From Spirochaetales bacterium (GTDB lineage: Bacteria; Spirochaetota; Spirochaetia; DSM-2461): a DNA stretch of 64,000 nt. The translations under genes and the position numbers were made by a program. The DNA is taken from contig JAKSCK010000270.1 of NCBI GenBank assembly GCA_022360655.1, positions 50,574-114,573 on the forward strand, in the 5' to 3' direction. Positions 27,545 through 36,271 of the stretch are shown here, one piece after another; the stretch's first letter is position 1; every line of letters begins with the position of its first letter. The notes beneath the pieces were generated by a model. It worked only from the letters and a program-made list of their open reading frames with translations. It had not been told where the DNA came from and did no database searches.

Positions 27545-28558
27545 ATGAGTGATAAACTTCGCATCGGAATTATTGGCGGTGGCCGTATTGGCCGAGTTCA
27601 CGCCATCAATTTAAATCGCGTGGCTGGTGTGGATGTTCGCATCCTTGCCGACCCCTTTGCCAATGCCGATTTGGAAGCCTTCTGCCAGGAGCAGAACATT
27701 CCTTCCGTGACCAAAGACTACAAAGAGATCCTTGCAGATTCAGAAATTGACGCGGTACTGATTTGTTCTCCCACAGACACACACGCGTCAATTACCCGAG
27801 AGGCGGCCAAGGCCGGAAAGCATATTTTCTGTGAGAAACCTCTGGATCCGGAACCCGATGTGATTCGGGAAACTCTGGAGGTGGTGCGTGAGGCCGGTGT
27901 GGTGTTCCAGATTGGATTTAACCGCCGCTTTGACCACAACTTCCGGGGCATCCGTCAGGTCGTGGATCAGGGAAAGGTGGGGGATGTGCATGTGGTGAAA
28001 ATCACCTCCCGTGATCCTGAGCCCCCCAATCCTGAGTATGTGGCGGTTTCTGGTGGTTTGTTTATGGACATGGCCATTCATGACTTTGACATGGCTCGCT
28101 ACCTTGCTGGGAGTGAAGTGGAACGCGTGCATGCGGCCGGAGCTGTTCTTGTGGACCCGGCCATTGGCGAAGCGGGAGACATTGATACCGCTGTGGTGAC
28201 CCTTTGGTTTGCGAATGGCGCCCTGGGTGTGATTGATAACTCCCGCAAAGCGGCTTATGGCTATGATCAGAGGGCGGAAGTCTTTGGAAGCGCAGGTGCG
28301 GCTTCCAGTGAGAATGATGGCGCATCCACCGTTCGCATCAGTGGAGCCGATGGAGTGGTGGCAGAGAAGCCGCTCTACTTCTTCTTAGAGCGTTACGCAG
28401 AATCTTTTGCCCAGGAAATGCGGGAGTTTGCTGAAGCGGTCCGAACAGGAACCGCGGCTCCATGTGGACCCAATGATGCTCTGCAGTCTGTGCTCATTGC
28501 TCGGGCTGCCAAAGAGTCCCTTCAGACCGGCCGTCCGGTGGCCGTGGAGAGGGCGTAG
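27545..28558 (+). CDS. iolG: inositol 2-dehydrogenase
   Basis: 337 residues from ATG 27545 behind CAGGAG. Gfo/Idh/MocA family: Rossmann start IGIIGGGRIGRVHA, the EKP motif in HIFCEKPLDPE (catalytic Lys about 96), and MDMAIHDFDMARYL with the His/Asp pair of inositol dehydrogenases. NAD-dependent oxidation of inositol at C2. Three bases separate it from iolC. Confidence 0.9.
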   Translation: MSDKLRIGIIGGGRIGRVHAINLNRVAGVDVRILADPFANADLEAFCQEQNIPSVTKDYKEILADSEIDAVLICSPTDTHASITREAAKAGKHIFCEKPLDPEPDVIRETLEVVREAGVVFQIGFNRRFDHNFRGIRQVVDQGKVGDVHVVKITSRDPEPPNPEYVAVSGGLFMDMAIHDFDMARYLAGSEVERVHAAGAVLVDPAIGEAGDIDTAVVTLWFANGALGVIDNSRKAAYGYDQRAEVFGSAGAASSENDGASTVRISGADGVVAEKPLYFFLERYAESFAQEMREFAEAVRTGTAAPCGPNDALQSVLIARAAKESLQTGRPVAVERA

Positions 28559-28561
28559 CGT

Positions 28562-29554
28562 ATGGCCTTCCCCATTGCCTTCGGGAGAGATCGTGATGTT
28601 TTCGTGATGGGGCGGGCCAATGTGGACATGTATGTCACAGATCCTGCTGATTCCTTAGAGACGGCGGTTCTTTTTGAGAAGTCAGTGGGAGGAAGTGCGG
28701 CGAATATTGCCGTGGGCCTTTCCCGACTTGGCCGCCAGGTGAGCATGATCAGCCGGGTTTCTGCCGACCCCTTCGGGGAATTTGTCCGGCATTTTTTGAA
28801 CGAAGCTGGAGTGGATTGTCAGCATGTTGATGCAGATGATTCTGGTGCACGAACGAGTCTGGCCTTTGCTGAGCGACGAGTGGAGGAGAGCCAAGTTCTG
28901 TTCTACCGGAACAACGCTGCTGATCTCCGCATTCAACCCCAAGATTTGCCTGAAAAAGAGTGGGCGAAGACATCGCTTCTTGTGGTAACGGGAACAGGTC
29001 TTTCGGCATCTCCATCCAGAGAGGCCACCCTCTCTGCCCTTGAATCCGCCCGTGGGGAGGGGTGCCGAACCGTTCTGGATTTGGACTGGCGCGAGGCGGC
29101 TTGGAACAATCCCTCAGAAGCGCCGTTTTTTTACAACCAGGCACTCTCACAATCCGATGTGGTGATTGGAACCGTGGAAGAATTTTCGGTTCTTGATCAA
29201 AACATTGATTGGATTGGGGAGGGACGTGAGGCTCCTGCCGGTGTGCAAAAAATCCTTCAAGGAGGAACCTCCTTGGTGGTGGTGAAGCGAGGGAAACTGG
29301 GCTCAGCGGCCTATACCGATGATGGCAATGTGTATCGGGCGGGAATCTATCCCGTGTCTGTGGCCAAAAACTATGGGGCTGGAGATGCCTTTGCCGCCGC
29401 TTTTCTTCACGGTTTACTCCAGGGCGACGATGCCGGTGTTGCCATGGATCTTGGTGCTGCAGCCGCTGCCATTGTGGTTTCATCTGTGGGCTGTGCTTCG
29501 AGTGCACCCAATCTCACTACTCTTGAGGATTTTCGTCAGCAATATCAAACATAG
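28562..29554 (+). CDS. iolC: 5-dehydro-2-deoxygluconokinase
   Basis: 330 residues, PfkB/ribokinase family. GRANVDMYV near the N-terminus, FEKSVGGSAANIAVGLSRLG (substrate loop), and the catalytic GAGDAFAAAF (Asp about 280). In this context it phosphorylates the IolB product before IolJ cleavage. The ribosome site is only a distant GGAGAGGG, so translational coupling to iolG (3 bases away) is likely. Confidence 0.92.
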   Translation: MAFPIAFGRDRDVFVMGRANVDMYVTDPADSLETAVLFEKSVGGSAANIAVGLSRLGRQVSMISRVSADPFGEFVRHFLNEAGVDCQHVDADDSGARTSLAFAERRVEESQVLFYRNNAADLRIQPQDLPEKEWAKTSLLVVTGTGLSASPSREATLSALESARGEGCRTVLDLDWREAAWNNPSEAPFFYNQALSQSDVVIGTVEEFSVLDQNIDWIGEGREAPAGVQKILQGGTSLVVVKRGKLGSAAYTDDGNVYRAGIYPVSVAKNYGAGDAFAAAFLHGLLQGDDAGVAMDLGAAAAAIVVSSVGCASSAPNLTTLEDFRQQYQT

Positions 29555-29565
29555 AAGGAGTTTCC

Positions 29566-30408
29566 ATGCCACGCCATATCAGACCCTATGATAATGAAAA
29601 CCATGCTGTGGTGGACCGGGATGATGCGATGGTTCCCCGCACCTATTTCAATGTGATTCGCTTGAAACAAGGGGAACAGTATTGTTCTGATTTGAATGGT
29701 TATGAATCGGTCTGTGTTCCCTTGGATGGCCACTGCAATATTCTTGTGGGTGATACGCTCTATTCTGAGGTGGGTAAGCGTGAAGACTTATTTCAGGGGA
29801 AACCGGAAGGAGTGTATGTTCCAACCGGTTCCACTGCAACCATCACAGCTGTGCATGGTTCACTGACTCTTTGCATTGCAGGTGGGCGTAGCAGCAAGGT
29901 TTTGTCTTCTTTTGTTGTTCGGCAAGAGGATGTGGACACGGTTCAATATGGAAGTGATGAAACCAAAACCCATCGAAAAATCCATCATATCTTAGGAGCC
30001 TCTCAAGTCACCGATAGGCTGTTGGTGAGCGAACTCTTCACAGTGGGAGAGGGGGGGTGGTCTGGTTTCCCGCCCCATAAACATGATGCGGATTGTGAAA
30101 ATGAGAGCGCTTTTGAGGAAGTGTACTATTTCCGCTTTCATCCATCCCAGGGTTTTGGTGCGCAGTTTGCCTATGTGAATGACGATGATTTTGGTCCGGT
30201 TCATCACATCAAGGATGGAAGTGTGATGGTGTTGGACAAGGGGTATCATCCGGTGGTGGTGGCCCCTGGTTATCAGATGTACTACTTCACCATTCTTGTG
30301 GGAAAAAACACACGTACTCTCAAGCAAAATTTTGAAGAGAAACATGCCCATCAGTTGAACACCATTCCAGGCATTGGCGACATGATTAAGAAATTCCGTG
30401 AATCATGA
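29566..30408 (+). CDS. iolB: 5-deoxy-glucuronate isomerase, second IolB paralog (canonical form)
   Basis: 280 residues. C-terminal cupin with the classical IolB pattern: FPPHKHDAD...EEVYYFRFHPSQGFGAQFAY, then GYHPVVVAPGYQMYYFTIL. This is the better match to characterised IolB. Its gene has AAGGAG upstream and overlaps iolJ by ATGA. With the divergent copy at 23708 the operon carries two IolB-family genes. Confidence 0.93.
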   Translation: MPRHIRPYDNENHAVVDRDDAMVPRTYFNVIRLKQGEQYCSDLNGYESVCVPLDGHCNILVGDTLYSEVGKREDLFQGKPEGVYVPTGSTATITAVHGSLTLCIAGGRSSKVLSSFVVRQEDVDTVQYGSDETKTHRKIHHILGASQVTDRLLVSELFTVGEGGWSGFPPHKHDADCENESAFEEVYYFRFHPSQGFGAQFAYVNDDDFGPVHHIKDGSVMVLDKGYHPVVVAPGYQMYYFTILVGKNTRTLKQNFEEKHAHQLNTIPGIGDMIKKFRES

Positions 30409-31256
30409 TTACCACCATGCGGGAGATCCTCCCAACGACTCTCAATGGGGACGATGCTGGGCGTCTATTGTGCGGATTTAATGTTTTTGGTTACGAGGAA
30501 GCCCTTGCTGTGGTTCAAGCGGCGGAGGCTCTTGGAGCCCCCACGTTGCTGATGGTGAACCGGGCCCTTGCGGCGCACATGTCTCCCTCCATTATTGGGC
30601 CCATGCTACACTCTCTTGCACAGCAGGCTCATGTTCCCATTGGTGTTCATCTTGATCATGCCTATGACATAACCATAATCCAGCAGGCTCTTGATTCTGG
30701 TTTTACCTCAGTGATGTATGATGGATCTCAGCTCCCTCTTTCTGAAAACATTCGAAATACCCAACGAGTTTCTGAACTCACCAAAGCGGCTGGAGCATCC
30801 CTAGAAGGAGAAGTGGGCACGGTTCCCTACAGTGATTTAGGTGAGGGACATCCCCAGTTTACAGACCCTGATCAGGCAGGAAAATTTGCACGGGAAACTG
30901 GTGTGGATGCTCTGGCTCTGTCGGTTGGTAACATCCATCGACTTGAGCAGAAAGGGCAGGTAGACATTGACTTTGATCGACTCCAAGAAATTGAGAATAG
31001 AACCGAAATTCCTTTGGTTATTCATGGAGCATCAGGGCTTTCTGATTCTGATCTGATGCAACTCTGCCAAACCCATGTTGCGAAAATTAATGTGGGAACT
31101 CAATTACGTCAGGCCTACACTTTGGCATTGAAGGAGTATTTGAGGACGCATCCCCAGGATTTTGATCCGTTACGCCTGCGAAGTGCAACAATACCAAGGG
31201 TTCAAATGGCGGCTGAATCTATCCTTAAAATCTGCAATTGGAATGAATTAAAATAA
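30405..31256 (+). CDS. iolJ: class II aldolase, 5-dehydro-2-deoxyphosphogluconate aldolase
   Basis: 283 residues, zinc-dependent class II fructose-bisphosphate aldolase family. GFNVFGYEEALAVVQAAE, the zinc motif HLDHAYD, GTVPYSDLGEGHPQFTDPD and PLVIHGASGLS are family hallmarks. By context it cleaves 6-phospho-5-dehydro-2-deoxygluconate to DHAP and malonate semialdehyde; sequence alone cannot separate this from tagatose- or fructose-bisphosphate aldolase. Last gene of the first iol operon. Confidence 0.88.
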   Translation: MITTMREILPTTLNGDDAGRLLCGFNVFGYEEALAVVQAAEALGAPTLLMVNRALAAHMSPSIIGPMLHSLAQQAHVPIGVHLDHAYDITIIQQALDSGFTSVMYDGSQLPLSENIRNTQRVSELTKAAGASLEGEVGTVPYSDLGEGHPQFTDPDQAGKFARETGVDALALSVGNIHRLEQKGQVDIDFDRLQEIENRTEIPLVIHGASGLSDSDLMQLCQTHVAKINVGTQLRQAYTLALKEYLRTHPQDFDPLRLRSATIPRVQMAAESILKICNWNELK

Positions 31257-31316
31257 TCCAAAATTTATCGATAAAATTTTGAATCTAAAATATTGTATGA
31301 TATTCGTACTTTTAAC

Positions 31317-31346
31317 TTGACAGCGCAATTTTTTGGGGTTGAGAAT
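31317..31346 (+). promoter_or_regulatory. promoter of the dehydrogenase-ABC importer operon
   Basis: TTGACA (31317-31322), 18 bases, GAGAAT (31341-31346). A LacI-type operator begins 2 bases downstream. Confidence 0.6.
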
Positions 31347-31348
31347 GT

Positions 31349-31362
31349 AGCAAACGTTTCCG
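31349..31362. promoter_or_regulatory. LacI-family operator
   Basis: AGCAAACGTTTCCG matches TGNAANCGNTTNCA at all but the two outermost positions and lies right at the expected transcription start, a classic repression position. Confidence 0.7.
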
Positions 31363-31429
31363 AAACCCCCTCTCATCTGGTGAATAATCAAGGGGGATCA
31401 TCGGGCTTGACCCTGGGGAGGACAAAGAT

Positions 31430-32449
31430 TTGGCAGCAGTAAAAATTGGTATCGTGGGGTTAGGACGTTTGGGGAAAAGGCATGCTGAAAACCTCAAGCA
31501 TAAAGTTTCTGGTGCTGCTCTTGTTGCGGCCTGCAGTGTGGTGAAAGAAGAGCTGGATTGGGCCCGTGAAAACCTGGGTATTGAAGCGCTCTACTCCAAT
31601 TACGATCAGATGCTTGAGGAAGCCGATTTGGATGCTGTGTTCTTAGTGACTTCATCAGCGGTACATGCAGAACAATCCATCAAAGCCCTTGAGAAAGGAC
31701 TCCATGTTTTTACGGAGAAACCCATGGGTGTGGATGTTCCTGAATGCCAAAAGGTAGAAAGGGTTGTTGCTGAGCATCCAAATCAGGTGTTTTTTGTGGG
31801 TTTTGTTCGCCGATTTGATCCCAGTTATGCCTATGCCAAGCAGCTCATTGATGAGGGTGTGATTGGCGAACCATTTTTGGTTCGTTCCCAGACGGTGGAC
31901 TTGGATGAATATGCTGAATTCCAGGTGAAGTTTGTTCCCACTTCTGGTGGTATTTTCCTGGACTGCAATGTGCATGACATTGATTTGGCCCGTTGGTATT
32001 TAGGTTCAGAGGTGAAGTCTGTTTATGCCAAGGGTGGTAGCTATGTTCATCAGGCTTTTGACTCTGTCCATGATGCGGACAACACCGTGGTACTCACCAC
32101 ATTTGACGATGGAAAAATGGCGGTGATTTCTGCGAGTCGAACCGCTTTTCATGGCCATGACACTCATACAGAAATCACAGGGAGTAAAGGCATTCTCAAA
32201 ATTGGAATGACACCTGCAAAGAATCGGGTCGAAGTCTTTGATGGTCATGGGGCCCGAACGCATTGTGTGAGAGATTTCTTTGAGCGTTTCCATGAAGGTT
32301 TCTTGGCTGAAGCACAAGAATTTGTAAATTGCATTCGAGAAAATCGGCAACCCATTGTAAGCGCTTTTGATGGAACCAAGGCCACAGAAGTGGGATTTGC
32401 CATGACGGACTCCTTTCAGCAGGGAAAAGAGGTGCAACTTCATTCGTAA
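31430..32449 (+). CDS. Gfo/Idh/MocA dehydrogenase, IolG/IolX-like paralog
   Basis: 339 residues starting at TTG 31430, with GGGGAGG eight bases upstream. N-terminal Rossmann IGIVGLGRLGKRHAENL, EKP motif in HVFTEKPMGVD, and CNVHDIDLARWYLG. Related to but clearly distinct from the iolG at 27545; it could act on scyllo-inositol, D-chiro-inositol or an inosose. First gene of a separate transcription unit with the importer, so its substrate probably matches the transported sugar. Confidence 0.87.
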   Translation: MAAVKIGIVGLGRLGKRHAENLKHKVSGAALVAACSVVKEELDWARENLGIEALYSNYDQMLEEADLDAVFLVTSSAVHAEQSIKALEKGLHVFTEKPMGVDVPECQKVERVVAEHPNQVFFVGFVRRFDPSYAYAKQLIDEGVIGEPFLVRSQTVDLDEYAEFQVKFVPTSGGIFLDCNVHDIDLARWYLGSEVKSVYAKGGSYVHQAFDSVHDADNTVVLTTFDDGKMAVISASRTAFHGHDTHTEITGSKGILKIGMTPAKNRVEVFDGHGARTHCVRDFFERFHEGFLAEAQEFVNCIRENRQPIVSAFDGTKATEVGFAMTDSFQQGKEVQLHS

Positions 32450-32470
32450 AGGAAAAGAGACGCACTTGCT

Positions 32471-32499
32471 CCCCTTCCTGAGGAAGGGGTCGTTCTAAA
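32471..32499 (-). repeat. GACCCC-family hairpin, copy 5
   Basis: CCCCTTCC (32471-32478), loop TGA, GGAAGGGG (32482-32489), followed by TCGTTCTAAAG; the reverse complement reads CTTTAGAACGACCCC. It sits between the dehydrogenase and the binding-protein gene, where an RNA hairpin could raise binding-protein mRNA stability. Confidence 0.7.
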
Positions 32500-32555
32500 G
32501 CACTCATCAAACGACTAAGACTTTGGTGGTTTGTGGGAATACACGGAGGTTATCT

Positions 32556-33488
32556 ATGAAGAAAACAGTTTTGTTCGCTCTGGCTCTGTCTCTGGTAATT
32601 TCTTTTGCATTGCATGCCAATGGTGGTGCAGAAGATGGAACAATGCGCATTGGTGCGGCAATGAGTTCGTTCTCTGATAAGTGGCAAACCTATCTCCAGG
32701 ATGGTGTGCGCACTTTTGATGCCGATCATGACGACGTCACCATTTCCATGACAGATGGGAAGGACGATCCTGCGTTGCAGCTGAATCAGGTGGAAACACT
32801 CATCACTCAAGGTATGGACGCCATTGTGATTGTTCCTGTGGATATTTCTGCATTAGGTCCCATCATCAATCTTTGCAAAGGGGCTGATGTTCCCTTGGTT
32901 GTTGTGAATCGTCTTCCCGGTGAAGAGCACCTGAAAGATGTGGATGTTTATGTTGGATCTGATTCCATTGAAGCGGGAATCCTCCAAGGTGAGTGGGTGA
33001 AAGAAGTCACCGGTGGTAAAGGAAATGTTGGCATCATCATGGGCCCCTTGGGACATGAGGCCGCTATGATGCGTACCAAGGGAAATGAAGATGTTTTTGC
33101 TGGAACATCTCTTGATGTGGTGACCAAAGCGGAAGGCAAGTGGGATCGCGCCAAAGGCATGCAGATTGCTGAGAACTGGTTCCAGAGTGGCTCCGGTATC
33201 AATGTGATTGTGGCCAACAATGATGAGATGGCCATTGGTGCTCTTCTGGCTGCAGAGTCTATGGGCATTGCAGATGAGGACATTTTCATCACTGGTGTGG
33301 ATGCCACTCCTGATGCCATTGAGTACTTGGGGAAGGGCTTGGATGCCACGGTTTTCCAGAGTGCTTATGGGCAAGGTTATGGTGGTGCTGAAGCGGCTTA
33401 CAAGCTCCTTCAGGGTGAGAGCATTGAAAAGATGTACTGGATTCCATTTGAGTTGGTCACTCCTGAAAACGCGGCTGATTACAAGTAG
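32556..33488 (+). CDS. periplasmic sugar-binding protein, probable inositol-binding subunit
   Basis: 310 residues from ATG 32556 behind CGGAGG, with a signal peptide ending near residue 23. Peripl_BP_4 family (RbsB/IbpA-like): LNQVETLITQGMDAIVIVPVD, VGSDSIEAG, GPLGHEAAMMRTKGNED, NDEMAIGALLAAESMG, ITGVDATPDA. It carries substrate to the 33554/35071 ATPase and permease. Inositol as substrate is inferred from the operon; ribose or galactose cannot be excluded by sequence. Confidence 0.9.
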   Translation: MKKTVLFALALSLVISFALHANGGAEDGTMRIGAAMSSFSDKWQTYLQDGVRTFDADHDDVTISMTDGKDDPALQLNQVETLITQGMDAIVIVPVDISALGPIINLCKGADVPLVVVNRLPGEEHLKDVDVYVGSDSIEAGILQGEWVKEVTGGKGNVGIIMGPLGHEAAMMRTKGNEDVFAGTSLDVVTKAEGKWDRAKGMQIAENWFQSGSGINVIVANNDEMAIGALLAAESMGIADEDIFITGVDATPDAIEYLGKGLDATVFQSAYGQGYGGAEAAYKLLQGESIEKMYWIPFELVTPENAADYK

Positions 33489-33553
33489 TTGTGACTGAAA
33501 TCGGGCGGATCCACAGGGTCCGCCTTTTTTCTCAAGCCGAAGGAGGAGCAATC

Positions 33554-35074
33554 ATGGATGGCGAGTACACACTCGAAATCACGAATATGTCCAAGTCCTT
33601 TCCAGGGGTGAAAGCCTTAAAGGGAGTGGATCTAAAGGTTCGCAAGGGGACAGTCCATGCCCTCATGGGTGAGAACGGTGCCGGAAAATCGACACTGATG
33701 AAAATCCTCTATGGAATCTATGAAAAAGATGAAGGAGAGATTCTCTTTAAGGGAACTCCATACAAGGCGGGAAGTCCCATTGAGGCGATTCGCTCAGGGA
33801 TCACCATGATTCCTCAGGAAATTAGCCCTGTTCCCAATTTGGATATTGCAAGCAATGTTTTTTTAGGAAAAGAGCATACCTTTGCTGGCGCGTTGTCTTT
33901 GGTGAATCAGAAAAAAATCCACGAGGAGACCGCAAAACTTTTCGCGGAATTGAATATAGACTTGGACCCCCATCTGATGATGAAGGATGTGTCCATTGCC
34001 AATGCTCAGTTGGTGGCCATTGCCACGGCTGTGTCCTACGATTCCGACCTCATCATCATGGATGAGCCCACTTCAGCACTCACAGAAAAAGAGGTGGAAC
34101 ATCTTTTCACCATCATTCGGAAATTGAAGGAAGAACGGAATATTTCCGTGATTTATATTTCCCATAAACTGGATGAAATCTTTTCAATTTGTGATGACGT
34201 CACGGTGTTCCGGGATGGAGAGTTTATTGGTTGCAACCCTGTGGCCAATATGAGCAAGGATCAGCTCATCAGCATGATGGTTGGTCGATCCATGGATGAG
34301 TTTTTCCATAAGGAATCAGCAGAAATTGGAGAGGTTCTTCTTTCTGTCAAAGATTTGTCTTTAGAGGGGCAATTTTCTCACATCAATTTTGAGCTTTGTC
34401 GCGGGGAAGTTCTTGGGGTTGCAGGTTTGATGGGGGCAGGACGTACAGAGCTGATGGAAGCCATTTTTGGCTACACTCAGCCAGATTCTGGTGTCATTGA
34501 ATTGAATGGAAAACCCGTAGAAATTGCAGAACCTCGTGATGCCATTTCCTATGGAATTGGATTTGTGACTGAGGACCGAAAACTCACCGGCATTTTCCAA
34601 GAATTGTCCATCAAAGACAACATGATCATGCCGGATGTTCCCTCCTATCTCAAAGCTGGTTTACTCAACAATTCCCGTATTAAAAACGAGTGTCAGGTAC
34701 AGCGGGAGTCTCTCCAAATCAAAACACCTTCCCTGGAGCAGCTCATTAAAAATCTGTCTGGTGGAAACCAGCAAAAGGTTTTGCTTTCTCGTTGGCTGCT
34801 CATGGAACCTGAGGTGCTCATTTTGGATGAGCCCACTCGGGGTATTGATGTTGGTGCAAAGGCTGAAATCCACCGTCTTATTGGAGAACTGGCCAAGATG
34901 GGGAAGGGCATCATCATGGTTTCTTCTGAAATGCCGGAAATCTTGTCCATGAGTGACCGCATTCTTGTGATGCATGAAGGAACACTCTCAGGTGAGGTCA
35001 GCGGCTCCGAGGCCACCCAAGAACATATTCTGCAGCTCGCCACTGGTGAAGGCATAAACAAGGAGGAATCATGA
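33554..35074 (+). CDS. sugar ABC transporter ATPase with two nucleotide-binding domains
   Basis: 506 residues (RbsA/MglA/XylG type) from ATG 33554 behind AGGAGGAG. First domain: Walker A GENGAGKST (about 37), Walker B LIIMDEPTSAL. Second domain: degenerate Walker A GLMGAGRTE, signature LSGGNQQKV, Walker B LILDEPTRGIDVG. Overlaps the permease by ATGA. Energises import with the neighbouring binding protein. Confidence 0.94.
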   Translation: MDGEYTLEITNMSKSFPGVKALKGVDLKVRKGTVHALMGENGAGKSTLMKILYGIYEKDEGEILFKGTPYKAGSPIEAIRSGITMIPQEISPVPNLDIASNVFLGKEHTFAGALSLVNQKKIHEETAKLFAELNIDLDPHLMMKDVSIANAQLVAIATAVSYDSDLIIMDEPTSALTEKEVEHLFTIIRKLKEERNISVIYISHKLDEIFSICDDVTVFRDGEFIGCNPVANMSKDQLISMMVGRSMDEFFHKESAEIGEVLLSVKDLSLEGQFSHINFELCRGEVLGVAGLMGAGRTELMEAIFGYTQPDSGVIELNGKPVEIAEPRDAISYGIGFVTEDRKLTGIFQELSIKDNMIMPDVPSYLKAGLLNNSRIKNECQVQRESLQIKTPSLEQLIKNLSGGNQQKVLLSRWLLMEPEVLILDEPTRGIDVGAKAEIHRLIGELAKMGKGIIMVSSEMPEILSMSDRILVMHEGTLSGEVSGSEATQEHILQLATGEGINKEES

Positions 35075-36063
35075 CCGCTGAGAAATTCAAGGACTCGAAG
35101 GTGTCCTTTGGAGCCATCTTCAATAAATACGGTATTGTGTTCATTCTCATTGGGATTTGCATCCTGATGTCCATTTTGTCTCCGGCTTTTTTCTCTGTAC
35201 GAAACCTCACCAATGTGGTGCGTCAGGTTTCCATCATTGGAATACTGGCCATGGGTGTCACCTTTGCCATCATCACCACCGGTATTGATTTGTCATCAGG
35301 TTCCGTGTTGGCTCTGGTGGGTGTTGTGGTGGCCTCTTTCTCACAGACTCAAATTGCGGATGGCCAGCCTGTGGGACTCATCATGCCCATTTTCTTTTCA
35401 CTCATCATTGGTTTGGGCTTGGGCGGATTATTGGGGGGAATCAACGGCTCCCTTCATGCCTATGGGAAAATCCCAGCCTTCATTGCCACTTTGGGTATGA
35501 TGACTGTCGCACGTGGTTTGGCCCTTCTTTATACAGCAGGCCGGCCCATTGGTTATCTCAAAGAATCCTTCATCTTCATTGGTGGTGGGTCTTTTCTGGG
35601 AATCCCTGTCCCCATCTGGGTGTATGCCATTGTGGGAGTGATTTCCTGGTTGCTTCTGAGCAAGTCCAAATTTGGGCGCTATGTTTTTGCCATTGGGGGA
35701 AACATGCAGGCCGCTCGGATGTGCGGCATCAATGTGGAGAAAACCCTGGTGAAGGTGTATGCCTATGCCGGTTTGCTTTCCGCTGTCTCTGGTATTCTTT
35801 TGGTTTCCCGAACCGCCGCTGGAAATCCCACTTATGGACTTTCTTATGAATTGGATGCCATTGCGTCTACGGTCATTGGGGGGACCAGCCTGGCTGGAGG
35901 TGTGGGCTCCATCCCTCTGTGCGTGGTGGGGGCTCTCATCATTGGGGTGATCAACAATGGTATGGATTTGTTGGGTGTGAATGCCTATTGGCAGCAGATT
36001 GTCAAAGGGTTCATCATTGTGCTTGCCGTTCTTCTTGATTCCCGTAAACAGCATAAAAAATAA
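35071..36063 (+). CDS. sugar ABC transporter permease (RbsC family)
   Basis: 330 residues, about 9-10 membrane helices. Family motifs GVTFAIITTGIDLSSGSVLALVGVV, LGGLLGGINGSLHAYGKIPAFIATLGMMTVARGLALL and TSLAGGVGSIPLCVVGALIIGVINNGMDLLGVN. Inner-membrane channel of the inositol-type importer; ends the operon. Confidence 0.94.
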   Translation: MTAEKFKDSKVSFGAIFNKYGIVFILIGICILMSILSPAFFSVRNLTNVVRQVSIIGILAMGVTFAIITTGIDLSSGSVLALVGVVVASFSQTQIADGQPVGLIMPIFFSLIIGLGLGGLLGGINGSLHAYGKIPAFIATLGMMTVARGLALLYTAGRPIGYLKESFIFIGGGSFLGIPVPIWVYAIVGVISWLLLSKSKFGRYVFAIGGNMQAARMCGINVEKTLVKVYAYAGLLSAVSGILLVSRTAAGNPTYGLSYELDAIASTVIGGTSLAGGVGSIPLCVVGALIIGVINNGMDLLGVNAYWQQIVKGFIIVLAVLLDSRKQHKK

Positions 36064-36205
36064 GCATCCTATCTTCTGATTCCCATTACTGAGTTTGTCC
36101 ATTCTGATCCATAAAGAATGGGCAAACTCTGGAAGAGGATGGATGGATTCAAGTTTGATATTCCCCTATTCACCATGTTTTCTCCTGGCCAAAGGAAATT
36201 AAGAC

Positions 36206-36234
36206 TTTACAAGCTGGCTGCATTTATTTATCGT
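36206..36234 (+). promoter_or_regulatory. promoter of the transaldolase-like gene
   Basis: TTTACA (36206-36211), 17 bases, TATCGT (36229-36234), overlapped by the palindrome at 36234-36248. Confidence 0.6.
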
Positions 36235-36248
36235 ATTGTCAGACAATA
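36234..36248. promoter_or_regulatory. TATTGTCAGACAATA palindrome, probable FCD-GntR operator
   Basis: Perfect 7-1-7 inverted repeat at the -10/start region of the promoter. TTGTCNGACAA is a known core for several FadR-subfamily regulators, and one such regulator is encoded at 21576. Placement over the start implies repression. Confidence 0.7.
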
Positions 36249-36271
36249 TGAACAAGCCCGAGGAGAAAGGG

